NCBI GenBank assembly: GCA_031119475.1 | Contig: JAVHXV010000001.1 | Coordinates: 947,340 to 1,011,339, forward strand | Direction of reading: 5' to 3' | DNA length: 64,000 nt | Source: Pedobacter sp. | Lineage (GTDB): Bacteria; Bacteroidota; Bacteroidia; Sphingobacteriales; Sphingobacteriaceae | Part shown: positions 35,773 through 45,659 of the stretch, one piece after another | Layout of the letters: every line of letters begins with the position of its first letter | Position numbering within the stretch: position 1 is the first letter of the stretch | The notes under the pieces: generated by a model | Told to the model about the DNA's origin: nothing | The model's database searches: none | What the model saw: the letters and a program-made list of their open reading frames with translations, nothing else | Made by a program: the position numbers and the translations under genes

Positions 35773-36807
35773 TTAGGGTTTTAGTAAATTTAATGGAATT
35801 TTGGCTAAATAAATCGCTGTTTTCTCTTCATGTGAAGAATAATACGATACCCAGAGCTGCCCTTGATAAACCACAAGGCCGGGATAGCTGGTGTCGCCAA
35901 GGCTCTTTTCGAATGGGATGGTCTTTTTGATCTTTCCGTTAAGGTCGGTGATGAAAAGGCTGGTGATGTATTTTTTGTATTCTTTTTCTGCTCCTGGAGG
36001 ATTGGGGATATATTGCCTAGAGCCGATACAGAGCGTAGAATCGTTCAAAAAGATAAAATTAGGTCCGCCGATGCGTTCCGTTAATTTATGAAAGGTCCAA
36101 TTTTGATAAGGTGCTTCGCTGGTGGCCAGCACCCCCATTTTATCCTCTTGCTCGCGGCGGATGAGGACATAGATTTTGCCTTTCTGATCGAAACGGATGG
36201 TCGATTCGTTCGGATAGCCGCTAACCGGGATATTGCTGACCTGCTGAAACGACTTTCCGTCATTGGTCTTTAACAGGTGGATGGCTTTATGCTGGTAGTC
36301 GATGGCATAGCCAACCCCACGGTCCCAAGTTACCCGCCACACCCAGTCAGATTTTTCGGCAACTGCCGGATCGATTGCCGATGCGAATGGGGCTGAAAAA
36401 TCAGTTCCATTGGTACTGAAAGAAACATAAGGTTTTCTAGTTTCTACCTGATTGTCACGATAGCTTTCTACATCGATCAGCACCATCAACTGGTTATCGG
36501 GCGTGATGGACAATTTTGGGTCGCGCAGGTCCAATCCCTCCATTTTGAAATGGGCTACAGACGACCATGTTTTGCCATCTGCAGAACTGATGACGCGGGC
36601 CGTACCCTTAGGCCCAGAAACATGCCCCGGAGCTTCGCGAAAGGCACAATAGAATTTACCCTTATACCTGATCAGGTCCGTAAAAGCACTATGGGGCGCT
36701 TCACTCCAAATTCTTTCGTAGCTAATCTGTACGTCCGTTCCTACATTTTTTTTGACCGCACAGCCAGACCCGATTACAACGACCAGCAAAAATATCCAGT
36801 ATTTCAT
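35773..36807 (-). CDS. BNR/sialidase-like beta-propeller lipoprotein
   Basis: A 344-residue lipoprotein with lipobox cysteine at residue 16 (VIGSGCAVKK). The mature protein is a propeller with weak Asp boxes (SSADGKTWSS, STNGTDFSAP, KTNDGKSFQQ). A CAFREAPGH motif near the start and LIRREQEDKMG in the middle may provide active-site arginines and acids. It is probably anchored in the outer membrane and acts on the same glycan as the neighbouring esterases; the exact activity is unknown. It is 9 nt upstream of the Gfo/Idh gene and appears to be first in its operon. Confidence 0.78.
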   Translation of the reverse strand: MKYWIFLLVVVIGSGCAVKKNVGTDVQISYERIWSEAPHSAFTDLIRYKGKFYCAFREAPGHVSGPKGTARVISSADGKTWSSVAHFKMEGLDLRDPKLSITPDNQLMVLIDVESYRDNQVETRKPYVSFSTNGTDFSAPFASAIDPAVAEKSDWVWRVTWDRGVGYAIDYQHKAIHLLKTNDGKSFQQVSNIPVSGYPNESTIRFDQKGKIYVLIRREQEDKMGVLATSEAPYQNWTFHKLTERIGGPNFIFLNDSTLCIGSRQYIPNPPGAEKEYKKYITSLFITDLNGKIKKTIPFEKSLGDTSYPGLVVYQGQLWVSYYSSHEEKTAIYLAKIPLNLLKP

Positions 36808-37118
36808 ATTTCTTGTTTCGGTAAATTTCGTGGAATGTAAGCAAGGTTGATAAAATTATTGAATATAAAAGTGGTATTATTTTACGGTTAATGGGTACTT
36901 GGCGCTTAGCTTAGGGAATGGAACATCGGGTCAGTGATTATAAAGTCATTGATCATAAAGTCATTGGGTCATTGATTATGTAGTCATTTGGCCATTGCTC
37001 TTTGTTCTTTGCTCTTTGTTCTTTGTTCTTTGCTCTTTGTTCTTTGCTCTTGATACTTGATACTTGATACCCATCCAGAGATCCCTTTCTCCGCTCGGGA
37101 TGACAATTCGTCTCAGGC
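36808..37118. repeat. 311-bp spacer: GTCATTGG, CTCTTTGTTCTTTG and GATACTTGATACC words plus a REP-like element
   Basis: The first 90 bp (36808-36900) are unique AT-rich sequence and probably hold the promoter of the operon starting at 36807. Then come AAAGTCATTGATCATAAAGTC / GTCATTGGGTCATTG units (36940-36995), TGCTCTTTGTTCTTTGC units (36995-37052), ACTTGATACTTGATACCC (37053-37071) and an inverted REP-like element (37076-37108). Confidence 0.8.
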
Positions 37119-38024
37119 TCAAATCTCAGCTAACGTGCTTATCAACTCCATATCACTGAATCTTGTGGCATGAATGGCCTGATCAAGTTGCTCGGTGCTC
37201 CGGCCGCCAACCAAAACCTGATCAGTATGGGGCTGGTGGATGGCCCAGGCTAAGGCAAGAAAAGCTGGTTCTAGTCCGGTGCTTGCTGATATGGTTAATA
37301 ATCTTTCGAGGCTTTGTGATGACTTTTCATTAAAATAGATCTCCTGATGGGCAGGCATGAGGTCGAAACGTGAACCACTCTGAATGCCTGAGCGATGTTT
37401 GCCAGTTAAAAATCCTGCGCCCAACGGACTAAACGTAATGATCTTGATGTGATTTTGGCGGCAACATTGGACCAATTCGCTGCTCAGGTCGCTTACCGCA
37501 AGGTTGTGGTTGTTCTGCACGGCCCCCAAGCGGAGGGGCGAAATGTATAGGAGCAATTGAACGGCAGCCAGCAATTGTTTGCCAGAAAAATTACTTGCCC
37601 CAATTTCTTTCACCTTACCATCTGCCACAAGCTGCTCCATGGCCAGCCAACTTTCCTCTTGGTCCAGGATGTCATCCCAACGGTGAAAATATAAGCGGTC
37701 GATCTGCTCAATCTGCAAACGCTGCAGACTTTGCTCCACGTTTGAAATGATGGATTTGGAATCAAAAGGCGGAACAATCTTCGTGGCGACCTTTATCTGT
37801 TGGCATTTTGATGGATCATCGGCCAGCCACTTCCCAATGATCTCTTCTGAAGCACCCCCTCCATAAACTGCAGCAGTATCAAAACTGTTGATCCCATTCG
37901 CAAAAGCATGGTCCATTAGGGAGAAAGACGTTTTCTGATCGATCTCCCTACCGAAAGTTACACAGCCTAGTCCGAGTTTATGCATGCGCAGTGCGTTTGG
38001 CGTTTGGTGTAAAGCGGTTAACAT
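37119..38024 (-). CDS. Aldo/keto reductase
   Basis: A 301-residue TIM-barrel NADPH-dependent reductase or dehydrogenase. The catalytic tetrad can be seen: Asp49 and Tyr54 in FDTAAVYGGG, Lys in KVATKIV (near 85) and His in LYFHRWDD (near 119). It ends with the cofactor segment VLVGGRSTEQLDQ. Its closest pattern is the L-fucose dehydrogenase/galactose dehydrogenase-like AKR group common in sugar-acid pathways (inference). It stands alone between two repeat-filled spacers, inside the island. Confidence 0.88.
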   Translation of the reverse strand: MLTALHQTPNALRMHKLGLGCVTFGREIDQKTSFSLMDHAFANGINSFDTAAVYGGGASEEIIGKWLADDPSKCQQIKVATKIVPPFDSKSIISNVEQSLQRLQIEQIDRLYFHRWDDILDQEESWLAMEQLVADGKVKEIGASNFSGKQLLAAVQLLLYISPLRLGAVQNNHNLAVSDLSSELVQCCRQNHIKIITFSPLGAGFLTGKHRSGIQSGSRFDLMPAHQEIYFNEKSSQSLERLLTISASTGLEPAFLALAWAIHQPHTDQVLVGGRSTEQLDQAIHATRFSDMELISTLAEI

Positions 38025-38272
38025 GGTCAGTTGAGTGTTGGCGATTAGCGTAGGGCATAGGGCATCGGGGCATTGGTCATAAAGTCATTGGTCATTGCTC
38101 TTTGTTCTTTGCTCTTTGCTCTTTGCTCTTTGCTCTTTGCTCTTTGCTCTTGATACTTGATACTTGATACTTGATACCCATCCAGAGATCCCTCTCTTCG
38201 CTCGGGATGACAATTTGTTGCTGGCACACATCGCTCTACGCCATACGCCACACGCAAAACGCGCTTCGCCCA
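38025..38272. repeat. Intergenic mosaic with a REP-like element
   Basis: This is a near copy of the 36.9-37.1 kb spacer: ATAAAGTCATTGGTCATTG (38078-38096), six TTTGCTCTTTGCTC units (38097-38150), ACTTGATACTTGATACTTG (38153-38176), an inverted REP-like element (38183-38214) and CGCTCTACGCCATACGCC words. No gene is seen. Confidence 0.8.
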
Positions 38273-40261
38273 TCACTCAAACCAATACGAATACAAGTCC
38301 CCACCTTTAAGGTAAAACCTGATCTTGATCAACTTCCCGGCTAGTGCCACTAACGTTGCATCTGTATTCCATTTGATGGTAGCCGAAAGCTGATCCTTTT
38401 CGACTAGCTTTGCATCCTTAGCCGAAAACCCGGGGATTACCTGATCTTTATCATCCAAAAGCGCTGCCCTTAAGTATCCTCCTTTTATCAATTTAGTATT
38501 CACCTTAAGTTCATTTCCATTAAACATCAGCGCCTTTGTGGTGACCGTTCCTTCGTCATCGCCTGCGTTATGCAAGGATATCAGGCCATCCCTGCGCCAA
38601 GTGGCCTTGGCAATGCGTGCGTATTGGGTGTGCGAGGCCGTACTTCCGCCGTGTGGCAGGTTCATAGCTCCGTAATATACACTCATTTCACGGTCATCGA
38701 CCTGCATGGTACTGCTGGTATACAATGTGCCATCATCCCATGACCCTGCTTGGCCTACAGGTATAACCGGATCACGAACGGGCCTGCTCCAATGCTTCAG
38801 GTCGCGCGAAACCGCAACCTGTGGCTGGATTTTGCCATCGCCCGTAACGGCAAATTCGCCAGTTCCATAGGTATTGATGTCAAACATCCACGGAAATCCA
38901 ATATACATGCCCTGATAGGGATAAACGGGCATGCCATAGACATTTGATTCAATCCCACCTTTGGAGCGCACCAAAAGATCATCTTTCTCATCTCCTTCTA
39001 TAGCAAGCACAAATTGTGATTGTGGGGCACCTGGAGCAGTCCAGTTGATAAAGTCTTTACTTACGGATAAAAAGGCCATTCGATCATTCTTACCACTGGT
39101 TACACTGGTATTTGCCACCAACATACGCTGTTTGGTCGTTGCAATGAACAATCTCTTTTCACGATCATAGGCCACATTCGACACATCTCCATAAGGGAGC
39201 ACAGGTTTTGGATGGCCACTGGTCCAGTGCAGGCCATCGGGCGAAAAGAAAACATTGTAGCCAAATCGCTCTTTTGAGCCGTCAAAGGTCATCAGCTTAT
39301 AGCGTTTGGATGGATCGGTATCCAATGGATCATAAACGACCGTACCGCCGCCTTCCTTACAGATGTTGTTATTTTTATGGCCACCGAAATCGAAAATACC
39401 GAGGTTTGGCTTTTCCCATTTCAGGCCATCCCTACTGGTGGCATAGCAGAGGTAATAATGTTCCTTAATGTAGGAGGTATACCACATCCGGTAGCCAGTT
39501 CCAGCAGGTTCATTGTGCAGAACGGTACCATAAATATAACTGGAAGTGGCCTCCCAAGGTTCGGTCGGATGAATGAGCACCTTTGATTTGACGCCTGGAT
39601 GAACAATGCGCTGCACATCGGTCATTTCTTCGATCAACTGGTCGTCCATGAACAGTTCCCGCACCCCTGGCTGAAGAACAGGTTGTTCCAGACTTTCATA
39701 GGCCAAAAAAATGTCGTCCCAATAAGAGACACCTATTTCCGCTTGTTTTGTACTGATGGATACGGTTACATGCGTGCAATGATCTGGTGCAATCTTATCG
39801 AGCTTAATCTCTTGCCAATCGGCAGCAGTTGCTACCGTAGCCGTATGGCTGGCGATGATGGCATTGTTCTGGTCCCAAAACTCGAGCATGAAATAACCCG
39901 CCTTGCCCGATCTGGTCTTTACCCAGGCTTTTGCCAAATATCGAGTTCCCGGGGCTGCAATTACTTTCTTGCTCCTGACCAGGGTAGCCAATTGCAGACT
40001 GGTATCTGCAAATTTTAAGGACTGGTCGTCCTTGCGCATACTGTGTTTTTCTTCACTGGAAATGGTCGCTGTTTGGAGGCCTTTTCCCATTACCCAATCT
40101 AAGGGCCTCAGCTGTGGATCATGCGACATAAAGTCGGCATTGACCAATAAATTAGGTTGTGGAACGACAGACTGACTATTCACATTTTGTGAATATAGTA
40201 AAAATATAACGCTAATTGTCAAATACTTAGACAAATTACATAAAGATTTAATTTGGTACAT
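38273..40261 (-). CDS. Large exported GH32/GH43-like beta-propeller protein with N-terminal carbohydrate-binding-like domain
   Basis: A 662-residue exported protein. The ATG at 40261 gives a signal segment (SKYLTISVIFLLYSQNVNSQ); a longer frame into the next gene is rejected. Residues about 30-190 look like a galactose-binding jelly roll (NLLVNADFMSH, YLAKAWVKTRSGKAGYFMLE). Residues about 195-560 form a five-bladed propeller of GH32/43 type, with LFMDDQLIEEM, YRMWYTSY, YATSRDGLKWEKPNLG, YNVFFSPDGLHWT and VAVSRDLKHWSRP. A C-terminal beta domain follows. The catalytic acids cannot be assigned by eye. It should cleave a glycan or glycoside in the periplasm. It is last in the operon starting at 48882. 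Confidence 0.75.
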   Translation of the reverse strand: MYQIKSLCNLSKYLTISVIFLLYSQNVNSQSVVPQPNLLVNADFMSHDPQLRPLDWVMGKGLQTATISSEEKHSMRKDDQSLKFADTSLQLATLVRSKKVIAAPGTRYLAKAWVKTRSGKAGYFMLEFWDQNNAIIASHTATVATAADWQEIKLDKIAPDHCTHVTVSISTKQAEIGVSYWDDIFLAYESLEQPVLQPGVRELFMDDQLIEEMTDVQRIVHPGVKSKVLIHPTEPWEATSSYIYGTVLHNEPAGTGYRMWYTSYIKEHYYLCYATSRDGLKWEKPNLGIFDFGGHKNNNICKEGGGTVVYDPLDTDPSKRYKLMTFDGSKERFGYNVFFSPDGLHWTSGHPKPVLPYGDVSNVAYDREKRLFIATTKQRMLVANTSVTSGKNDRMAFLSVSKDFINWTAPGAPQSQFVLAIEGDEKDDLLVRSKGGIESNVYGMPVYPYQGMYIGFPWMFDINTYGTGEFAVTGDGKIQPQVAVSRDLKHWSRPVRDPVIPVGQAGSWDDGTLYTSSTMQVDDREMSVYYGAMNLPHGGSTASHTQYARIAKATWRRDGLISLHNAGDDEGTVTTKALMFNGNELKVNTKLIKGGYLRAALLDDKDQVIPGFSAKDAKLVEKDQLSATIKWNTDATLVALAGKLIKIRFYLKGGDLYSYWFE

Positions 40262-40280
40262 CACCATTATTGCGATTTTT

Positions 40281-42452
40281 TCAGTTTTGCGGGGTGACCA
40301 ATAAAATCTGACTGGTATTCTCCCCTTTAACTGGCCATGCAATGCCAATATCCATCAGGTGCTTGCCACTATAAACCATTCCTTTTTTATCTCGATCCTC
40401 AATTTTTTGGACCGTGTACAGCTTGTCTGCCTTAAGGCCTTTTAGCTTGAGCACAGTTGAAGATCGTCCGGCAAATTGGCTGTTCATCAGGTATTCTGCC
40501 ATGTTATAGCAGATTACTGCCGAGGCGGTTGTATTTTCATCCTGATACTGCAAAGCTGACCTATTCTGTTCATATGGGGAAACCAGCCTATGCAATATCC
40601 CTTGTTGTACAAGCGGCCTGATCAGCTTATATTCTGCTACTTTTCTTTTGGCCACCGCAACATCTGCTTCGCTCCATTTCCTAAGGTCGTCGCCAATGCC
40701 CAGCACACCTGCCATAGATACATCAAATTTATAGCTTAAGGATGTAGGTGCATGAAACAGGTTGCCCGTTACCCATGAAACCATTGTATTGGCCGGCAGT
40801 GCGCTTAAAAAACCATATTGCATGTATATTCGATCCAACGGACTGGTGTTATCGCTTACCCAAACCTGATCCATACGGGAGAGCATGCCCAGGTCTACTC
40901 TGCCGCCTCCGCTGGCGCACGATTCAAACCATACATCGGGAAATTTCTTGCGCAGTTCTTCTACAAGCCGGTACACATTGTTGATGAACCTGATCCGGAC
41001 CTCCCGCTGCTGTGCAATTGGGGCACTATCCCAGTTCACTTCAGACAGATAGGAATTCTGGTCCCATTTAATGAACTTGATGTTGTGGTTTTGAAGGAGT
41101 TTGCTCAGCTTGTCGAATAGGTATTGATACACTTCTTCTTTGGCCATATTGAGGTATTTGCGGGCATCTACGGGCTTTCTCGAGGGGAAATCAAGGATCC
41201 AATCGGGATGCGCCTTATAGATTTCGGCAAAAGGCGCCACACTTTCGGGCTCCACCCAAATGCCGAAATCCATGCCCATGTCATTGATCTTCTTGATCAT
41301 GGGGTTTAATCCATTTGGAAATTTGGTCTGGTCAACATCCCAATCGCCAAGCCCGGTTACTGCGTTTGTCCTGGCCTTGAACCAGCCATCGTCGATCACA
41401 AAAAGCTCTGTACCGATCTCTTTGGCTGTTTTGGCCAGTTCTAACTGTTGCGCCTCGTTTACAGCGTAAAAAGTAGCCTCCCAACTGTTGTAGAGTATGG
41501 GTCTGAGCTGATTGCGGTGTTTGACGGGCAAGATGGTCTTGCGAACATAGGCTGCCAATGACTGTGCAGCCCCCTCCTCACCACGGTCGGTGTAACCCAC
41601 AGTTAACTTCGGGGTTTCAAAGGTCGTGCCGGCCTTGAGGTCCCAGGCGGTATCCCAGAAATTAATGCCGCCCAAGACCTGTACATTGCCATCGAATTGT
41701 TTATCAAAGATGAGCTGCCAGTTGCCGCTATAGTGTAACGAGCCAAACCATGCGGGACCATTGCTCTTTTCTGCGGTCTTTGGACGGACCATAAACCAGG
41801 GCGGATTAAAGTTTGCTTTAAATCCTTTATTTTGGATGGTTTTCAATCCTGGTGTTAATACAGTTTCCTGCAACTGGAATTCGCTCATCTGTTTACCGGC
41901 CAAATGGGTGAGCGTATATTCATCTGCTGGGAGAACAATGCTCCCCGACAGCATATTTTCTACCTTGATGCGCTCTTTGCTGCCCGTATTCTTGAGCATG
42001 GCCCATTTCTCCAGGATATCAAACTCTGGCAATACCCTGATGTACGAGGTAACTTCAAGCGGATAGATCCGGTCCTTCTGTACGATCTTTAGCGTAGACC
42101 TGCCATCTATGGTGATGATGTCCCCACTTACGTATTGCAGGTCGGCATCGCGCACCTTATCCTTAAAAATTACCTCAAGCATTGGGGTACGCATCGGAAA
42201 ATAGCCCCTTACAGGGATTTCATCTACACCTTCATACCATTGTGCATTTTTCGACAGGAAATCTGCCTGGGCAAGTGCACCATAATACCCGGGTTTTACA
42301 GCTCCTGCTGGTGTCACAATCAATTGATAGGCAGAAGACTTTGTCTTGATAATCCATCCTTTCGGATTTTGTACAGCTACAATTGGATTCTTTTGTGCCC
42401 AAGTGGTGAGGGCAAGGCCTGAAAACAGGAGAAGGGCAATGATTTTTTTCAT
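40281..42452 (-). CDS. GH36-family alpha-galactosidase
   Basis: A 723-residue exported glycosidase with a signal peptide (MKKIIALLLFSGLALTTWAQ), an N-terminal beta-supersandwich (about 25-300) and a catalytic TIM barrel (about 310-640). Hallmarks are FVIDDGWF, GIWVEPESVAP, the nucleophile Asp464 in FIKWDQNSY, FESCASGGGRVD and the acid/base Asp534 in WVSDNTSPLDR. This is the clan GH-D retaining mechanism, so alpha-galactoside (possibly N-acetylgalactosaminide) hydrolysis is expected. It is the one glycosidase here whose class is clear, which suggests alpha-linked galactose in the target. Confidence 0.93.
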   Translation of the reverse strand: MKKIIALLLFSGLALTTWAQKNPIVAVQNPKGWIIKTKSSAYQLIVTPAGAVKPGYYGALAQADFLSKNAQWYEGVDEIPVRGYFPMRTPMLEVIFKDKVRDADLQYVSGDIITIDGRSTLKIVQKDRIYPLEVTSYIRVLPEFDILEKWAMLKNTGSKERIKVENMLSGSIVLPADEYTLTHLAGKQMSEFQLQETVLTPGLKTIQNKGFKANFNPPWFMVRPKTAEKSNGPAWFGSLHYSGNWQLIFDKQFDGNVQVLGGINFWDTAWDLKAGTTFETPKLTVGYTDRGEEGAAQSLAAYVRKTILPVKHRNQLRPILYNSWEATFYAVNEAQQLELAKTAKEIGTELFVIDDGWFKARTNAVTGLGDWDVDQTKFPNGLNPMIKKINDMGMDFGIWVEPESVAPFAEIYKAHPDWILDFPSRKPVDARKYLNMAKEEVYQYLFDKLSKLLQNHNIKFIKWDQNSYLSEVNWDSAPIAQQREVRIRFINNVYRLVEELRKKFPDVWFESCASGGGRVDLGMLSRMDQVWVSDNTSPLDRIYMQYGFLSALPANTMVSWVTGNLFHAPTSLSYKFDVSMAGVLGIGDDLRKWSEADVAVAKRKVAEYKLIRPLVQQGILHRLVSPYEQNRSALQYQDENTTASAVICYNMAEYLMNSQFAGRSSTVLKLKGLKADKLYTVQKIEDRDKKGMVYSGKHLMDIGIAWPVKGENTSQILLVTPQN

Positions 42453-42463
42453 TTTATGCAGGT

Positions 42464-43819
42464 TTAGGCGATAGCGATCTTAAATTTTCTTCCATAGGTA
42501 TATCGTCCAGCCTTGCCTGTCCAATGCCCAAAATCATATACCACAAAGATTTCGTTGTTTTTTGGAGTTTCTTCTACTGCCATGTAGTGGGTAGTAGAAA
42601 CGCCCGTGGTCATTTGGGTAACCTGGCTCCAGGTCTCTCCATGGTCTAGGCTAAAGGCCAGATAATTGCCGTTCCAAGGATGTTCAGGTTTGGCAAAATT
42701 GGCCCTTGCGGGGATACGTACGCCAAATGCGGCCACAAGCACTCCACTTCGCAATTCGATCAGGTCAGGATCGACCACGGCACCAATAAATTCATTTGGA
42801 TTTTCGGTGATCAAAACTCCGTTTCGCTTCACATCCTTGAACATTTCGCGCCACTCGTCGGTCTTGTACACATCGATCCCGGCAAAAACACGCGGATAAG
42901 GCTTTAGCCAGGTCTTACCGCCATCATCAGATTTGGTTTCGTATAAATCCCGACCGGTGCGCATCTGGCAGATCAATCGCCCTGCGTGTGGTCCCTTTGA
43001 AACCCGAACGATCACAGGTTCACCAAAACCTTCTGTACCGATGCTTTTCTCGGCGGCTACAGTAGCTACATAGTCCCAATGACGCCCCTTGTTAGTCGAC
43101 TTGAACAGCATGACCCTGCTCCTCATCATGTTCTTATTATAGCCTGATGGCTCTGTATCCCCTTCTTGAAATCCGTAAATTGTGGTCAACAGATCACCAT
43201 TTGGCAGTTCCAATATTCTTCGGTGGAGTCGCATGGCGACGTGTGGACGGCCCATATCGTCGCTAGACTTATAAAAATCTGCTTTTGGGATATTGAAGGT
43301 AATTTTAAACGGACCTTGCAAGGTCTTATAGTCGTCGGTAGACTGATAGAGCAGACCTTCTCCCGTTTCTGGTTTTTGGCCAGGCGTAACATAGGTTTCG
43401 AGCACGATGATCGTTCCATCTTTGAGCTGGATGATCCCACCTTCCATGTTGACACCATTTTGGCCCGCCGGGAGTGGAAAATCTTTCCAGGTCTGTCCTC
43501 CATCACGCGATACGACGGTTGACAAGGCATATGGATAAAATATCCGCTCCTGCGGGATGGGCTTCTTCGAAATTTGCGATTGTACGATCAGCGTTCCCTT
43601 TTTGGTACTCAACATAGAGGGCTGTAGCCCATCGTTCAGCACCATCACTTCAGGGGCAAAGGTTAACTTCACCTTTGGATTGGTTAAAATGGACTGTGGC
43701 AGGTTTGGCGTAATCACGGGATCAGGCAGTGCAAAAGGCGCAGCAAGGCCATTAAATCTGGTGAACGAAAGTCCTGCTACCAGCAGTGAGCTTTGTTGTA
43801 TAAAATTTCTTCTTTTCAT
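42464..43819 (-). CDS. Tat-exported BNR/sialidase-like propeller, paralogue A
   Basis: A 451-residue protein with a twin-arginine-like leader (MKRRNFIQQSSLLVAGLSF). Asp boxes include SRDGGQTWKD, STNKGRHWDY, SDDGGKTWLK and SLDHGETWSQ; STDDYKTLQG is a degenerate one. It is clearly paralogous to the plus-strand gene at 49297: both share GLQPSMLxTKxGxxVxQxQ, NMEGGxIQLKxGxIxxLxTYxTPG and ExFGVRIP-type segments. FGVRIP lies late in the protein, not at the N-terminal FRIP position of sialidases. The linkage cleaved is unknown. It lies 11 nt upstream of the GH36 gene in the same operon. Confidence 0.82.
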   Translation of the reverse strand: MKRRNFIQQSSLLVAGLSFTRFNGLAAPFALPDPVITPNLPQSILTNPKVKLTFAPEVMVLNDGLQPSMLSTKKGTLIVQSQISKKPIPQERIFYPYALSTVVSRDGGQTWKDFPLPAGQNGVNMEGGIIQLKDGTIIVLETYVTPGQKPETGEGLLYQSTDDYKTLQGPFKITFNIPKADFYKSSDDMGRPHVAMRLHRRILELPNGDLLTTIYGFQEGDTEPSGYNKNMMRSRVMLFKSTNKGRHWDYVATVAAEKSIGTEGFGEPVIVRVSKGPHAGRLICQMRTGRDLYETKSDDGGKTWLKPYPRVFAGIDVYKTDEWREMFKDVKRNGVLITENPNEFIGAVVDPDLIELRSGVLVAAFGVRIPARANFAKPEHPWNGNYLAFSLDHGETWSQVTQMTTGVSTTHYMAVEETPKNNEIFVVYDFGHWTGKAGRYTYGRKFKIAIA

Positions 43820-43858
43820 GAAAATAAAGTTGAAGGTTGGAAGGTTGGAAGGTTATCG

Positions 43859-45640
43859 CTAATCCGCGCTCCATATCGTTGTTCCCAGATAATATTTTCC
43901 GAAGAGGTTGAAATAATAGGCAGTCAGGATTTTTCCGTCCTTCATCTGCAGGGATTCCGGATAACCGATATCCCAATTCAAAAAATCATTCCTCAGCTGC
44001 ACTTCGGTACTGATATCCCAGGTTTTTCCATTGTCGTTGCTGAAGCAGGCACGAACACCTCCAGGCTCGGTATGTCTTCCTGCGCCTTCCCTAATGCCAT
44101 ACGTAGCCAAAATCCTCCCATCTTTCAGTTGGATGAGGTCTACCGGGTGGCCGATCATATCTGTCCGGAATACCGGTACCCACGATCTACCATTATCATC
44201 AGAATAGGTCACATAGATAGCATTCTCATTAAGGTGGTTCCTCATGGCGGCAATGATCCTGCCGGTATTGGTACGTACGATGCCCGGCTCCATAAATCCT
44301 TTCATCTTCCCTCCTGGGTCGCTTGCAACCGTAGACAAATAGGTCCAATTCTCGCCATGATCTGTTGACCGCAACATGACGGCACCCACATTTTTGGCGT
44401 CGCCATCAATTCCATAACCGATTACAGCCATCTGCAACGAGCCATCTGGCATTTCAATTGGTGCATCAGTTGGACCTTCTATTCCTTTGAAAGGCATGCC
44501 ATTAAGCTTAATAAATTTCGGAGATGACCAGGTCTTGCCATTATCTTTGGAAGTAACAAAGTGCGCTCCGAGCCGAGGCCTGTCCAATGCAGGCAATTTT
44601 ACTTTTCCTTCCCAGTTGTAGGGCCCCTCTGGCGTGTAGTTGTCGTTGTAAAAGATGCCCACCACAATGGTTCCATCTTTCATCTGGATCCCGCATCCTT
44701 CTCTTTCATCGAGGTCTGGAACGGCACTGACCACTTCCCTGCCGCCCCAGGTCTTACCACCATCTTTAGAGCGCACCATGATCACATCTCCATCATTCGC
44801 ATAATGCTCTGTCCCTTCCCTGGCCATCATCAAGATGTCGCCATTTTTTAAGGTGATCAGATCGGCCGGATGGAGGTGGCGATAGCCGTTGGTGTAGGCA
44901 ATCCGATGCTCAAACTTATCGCCCCCCAACATTTTACTGTACACCTGGGTGGCCAGGATGTTGGTCTGTTCATTCAAGAGGCCAATATCTTTGTTCAAGG
45001 TTTCGATGCGTGCGAGCAAACTGGCTACAGTAGGCGCCTGTAGGACATCTGTATAGGCCTTGACCATGAACCATCCATTGCTCCAACGTTCGAAAGGCAG
45101 GATTTCTACCTCGATCTTGGCGGTCTTGCCAGCTTCTACGCTAGTTGCCGGAACACTCAATTCGTAGATACCGCTGATGCCATTGATCCCAAACTGACGG
45201 TGGCTGCCCGTATAGGGAAATTCTATGCGCTTAGGTTTAAACTTGAGTTCATATTCGCCTTCTGCCCAAGTGAAATCATGGGTACGACCTAAATTAAAAG
45301 TTAAGGCATATTTCCCATTGATGGTGAGCTTAACCTTTGGTCCGATTGTAAATTCAGAAGGCAGTACGGCACTCGAGGCAATAAAAGAAAAGGTTGTTGC
45401 TGCCTTTTCGGGCACGACCCCCGTCTGCCAAGAAAGGATATTTTTCTTGAGCTGTCCTTTGGCCCACCATCCAGCCGTCATGTAGCCTTTGGTGTTTCCC
45501 CTAAAGTCCAACTGTGGCCGGGCGCGGTTGGCATCGTTATGAAAATCTACGGCACTAAAGCCTTCCACGGCCTGCTGTTGTTGGGCCTGTAAGCTGAATG
45601 CGATGCAGCAGATGATCAATATGAGTCTTAATTTTTTCAT
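43859..45640 (-). CDS. Exported BNR/sialidase-like propeller with N-terminal beta domain
   Basis: A 593-residue protein with signal peptide (LRLILIICCIAFSLQAQ). Residues about 25-195 form an N-terminal beta-rich domain (PKVKLTINGKYALTFNLG). A short coiled-coil-like helix (about 205-230, LLARIETLNKDIGLLNEQTN) precedes the propeller (about 240-590) with five Asp boxes: SKDGGKTWGG, SKDNGKTWSS, STDHGENWTY, SDDNGRSWVP and SNDNGKTWDI. LITLKNGDILMMAREG near the first blade may hold the active-site acid and arginine. The C-terminal half resembles the 30386 protein. Periplasmic glycan degradation is inferred. Confidence 0.82.
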   Translation of the reverse strand: MKKLRLILIICCIAFSLQAQQQQAVEGFSAVDFHNDANRARPQLDFRGNTKGYMTAGWWAKGQLKKNILSWQTGVVPEKAATTFSFIASSAVLPSEFTIGPKVKLTINGKYALTFNLGRTHDFTWAEGEYELKFKPKRIEFPYTGSHRQFGINGISGIYELSVPATSVEAGKTAKIEVEILPFERWSNGWFMVKAYTDVLQAPTVASLLARIETLNKDIGLLNEQTNILATQVYSKMLGGDKFEHRIAYTNGYRHLHPADLITLKNGDILMMAREGTEHYANDGDVIMVRSKDGGKTWGGREVVSAVPDLDEREGCGIQMKDGTIVVGIFYNDNYTPEGPYNWEGKVKLPALDRPRLGAHFVTSKDNGKTWSSPKFIKLNGMPFKGIEGPTDAPIEMPDGSLQMAVIGYGIDGDAKNVGAVMLRSTDHGENWTYLSTVASDPGGKMKGFMEPGIVRTNTGRIIAAMRNHLNENAIYVTYSDDNGRSWVPVFRTDMIGHPVDLIQLKDGRILATYGIREGAGRHTEPGGVRACFSNDNGKTWDISTEVQLRNDFLNWDIGYPESLQMKDGKILTAYYFNLFGKYYLGTTIWSAD

Positions 45641-45659
45641 GATGGGTATAGATTGATGG

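Noticed and set aside
40262..40348. Longer start for the large propeller protein
   Set aside because: It overlaps the end of the GH36 gene and has no signal-peptide logic; the ATG at 40261 gives a proper leader.
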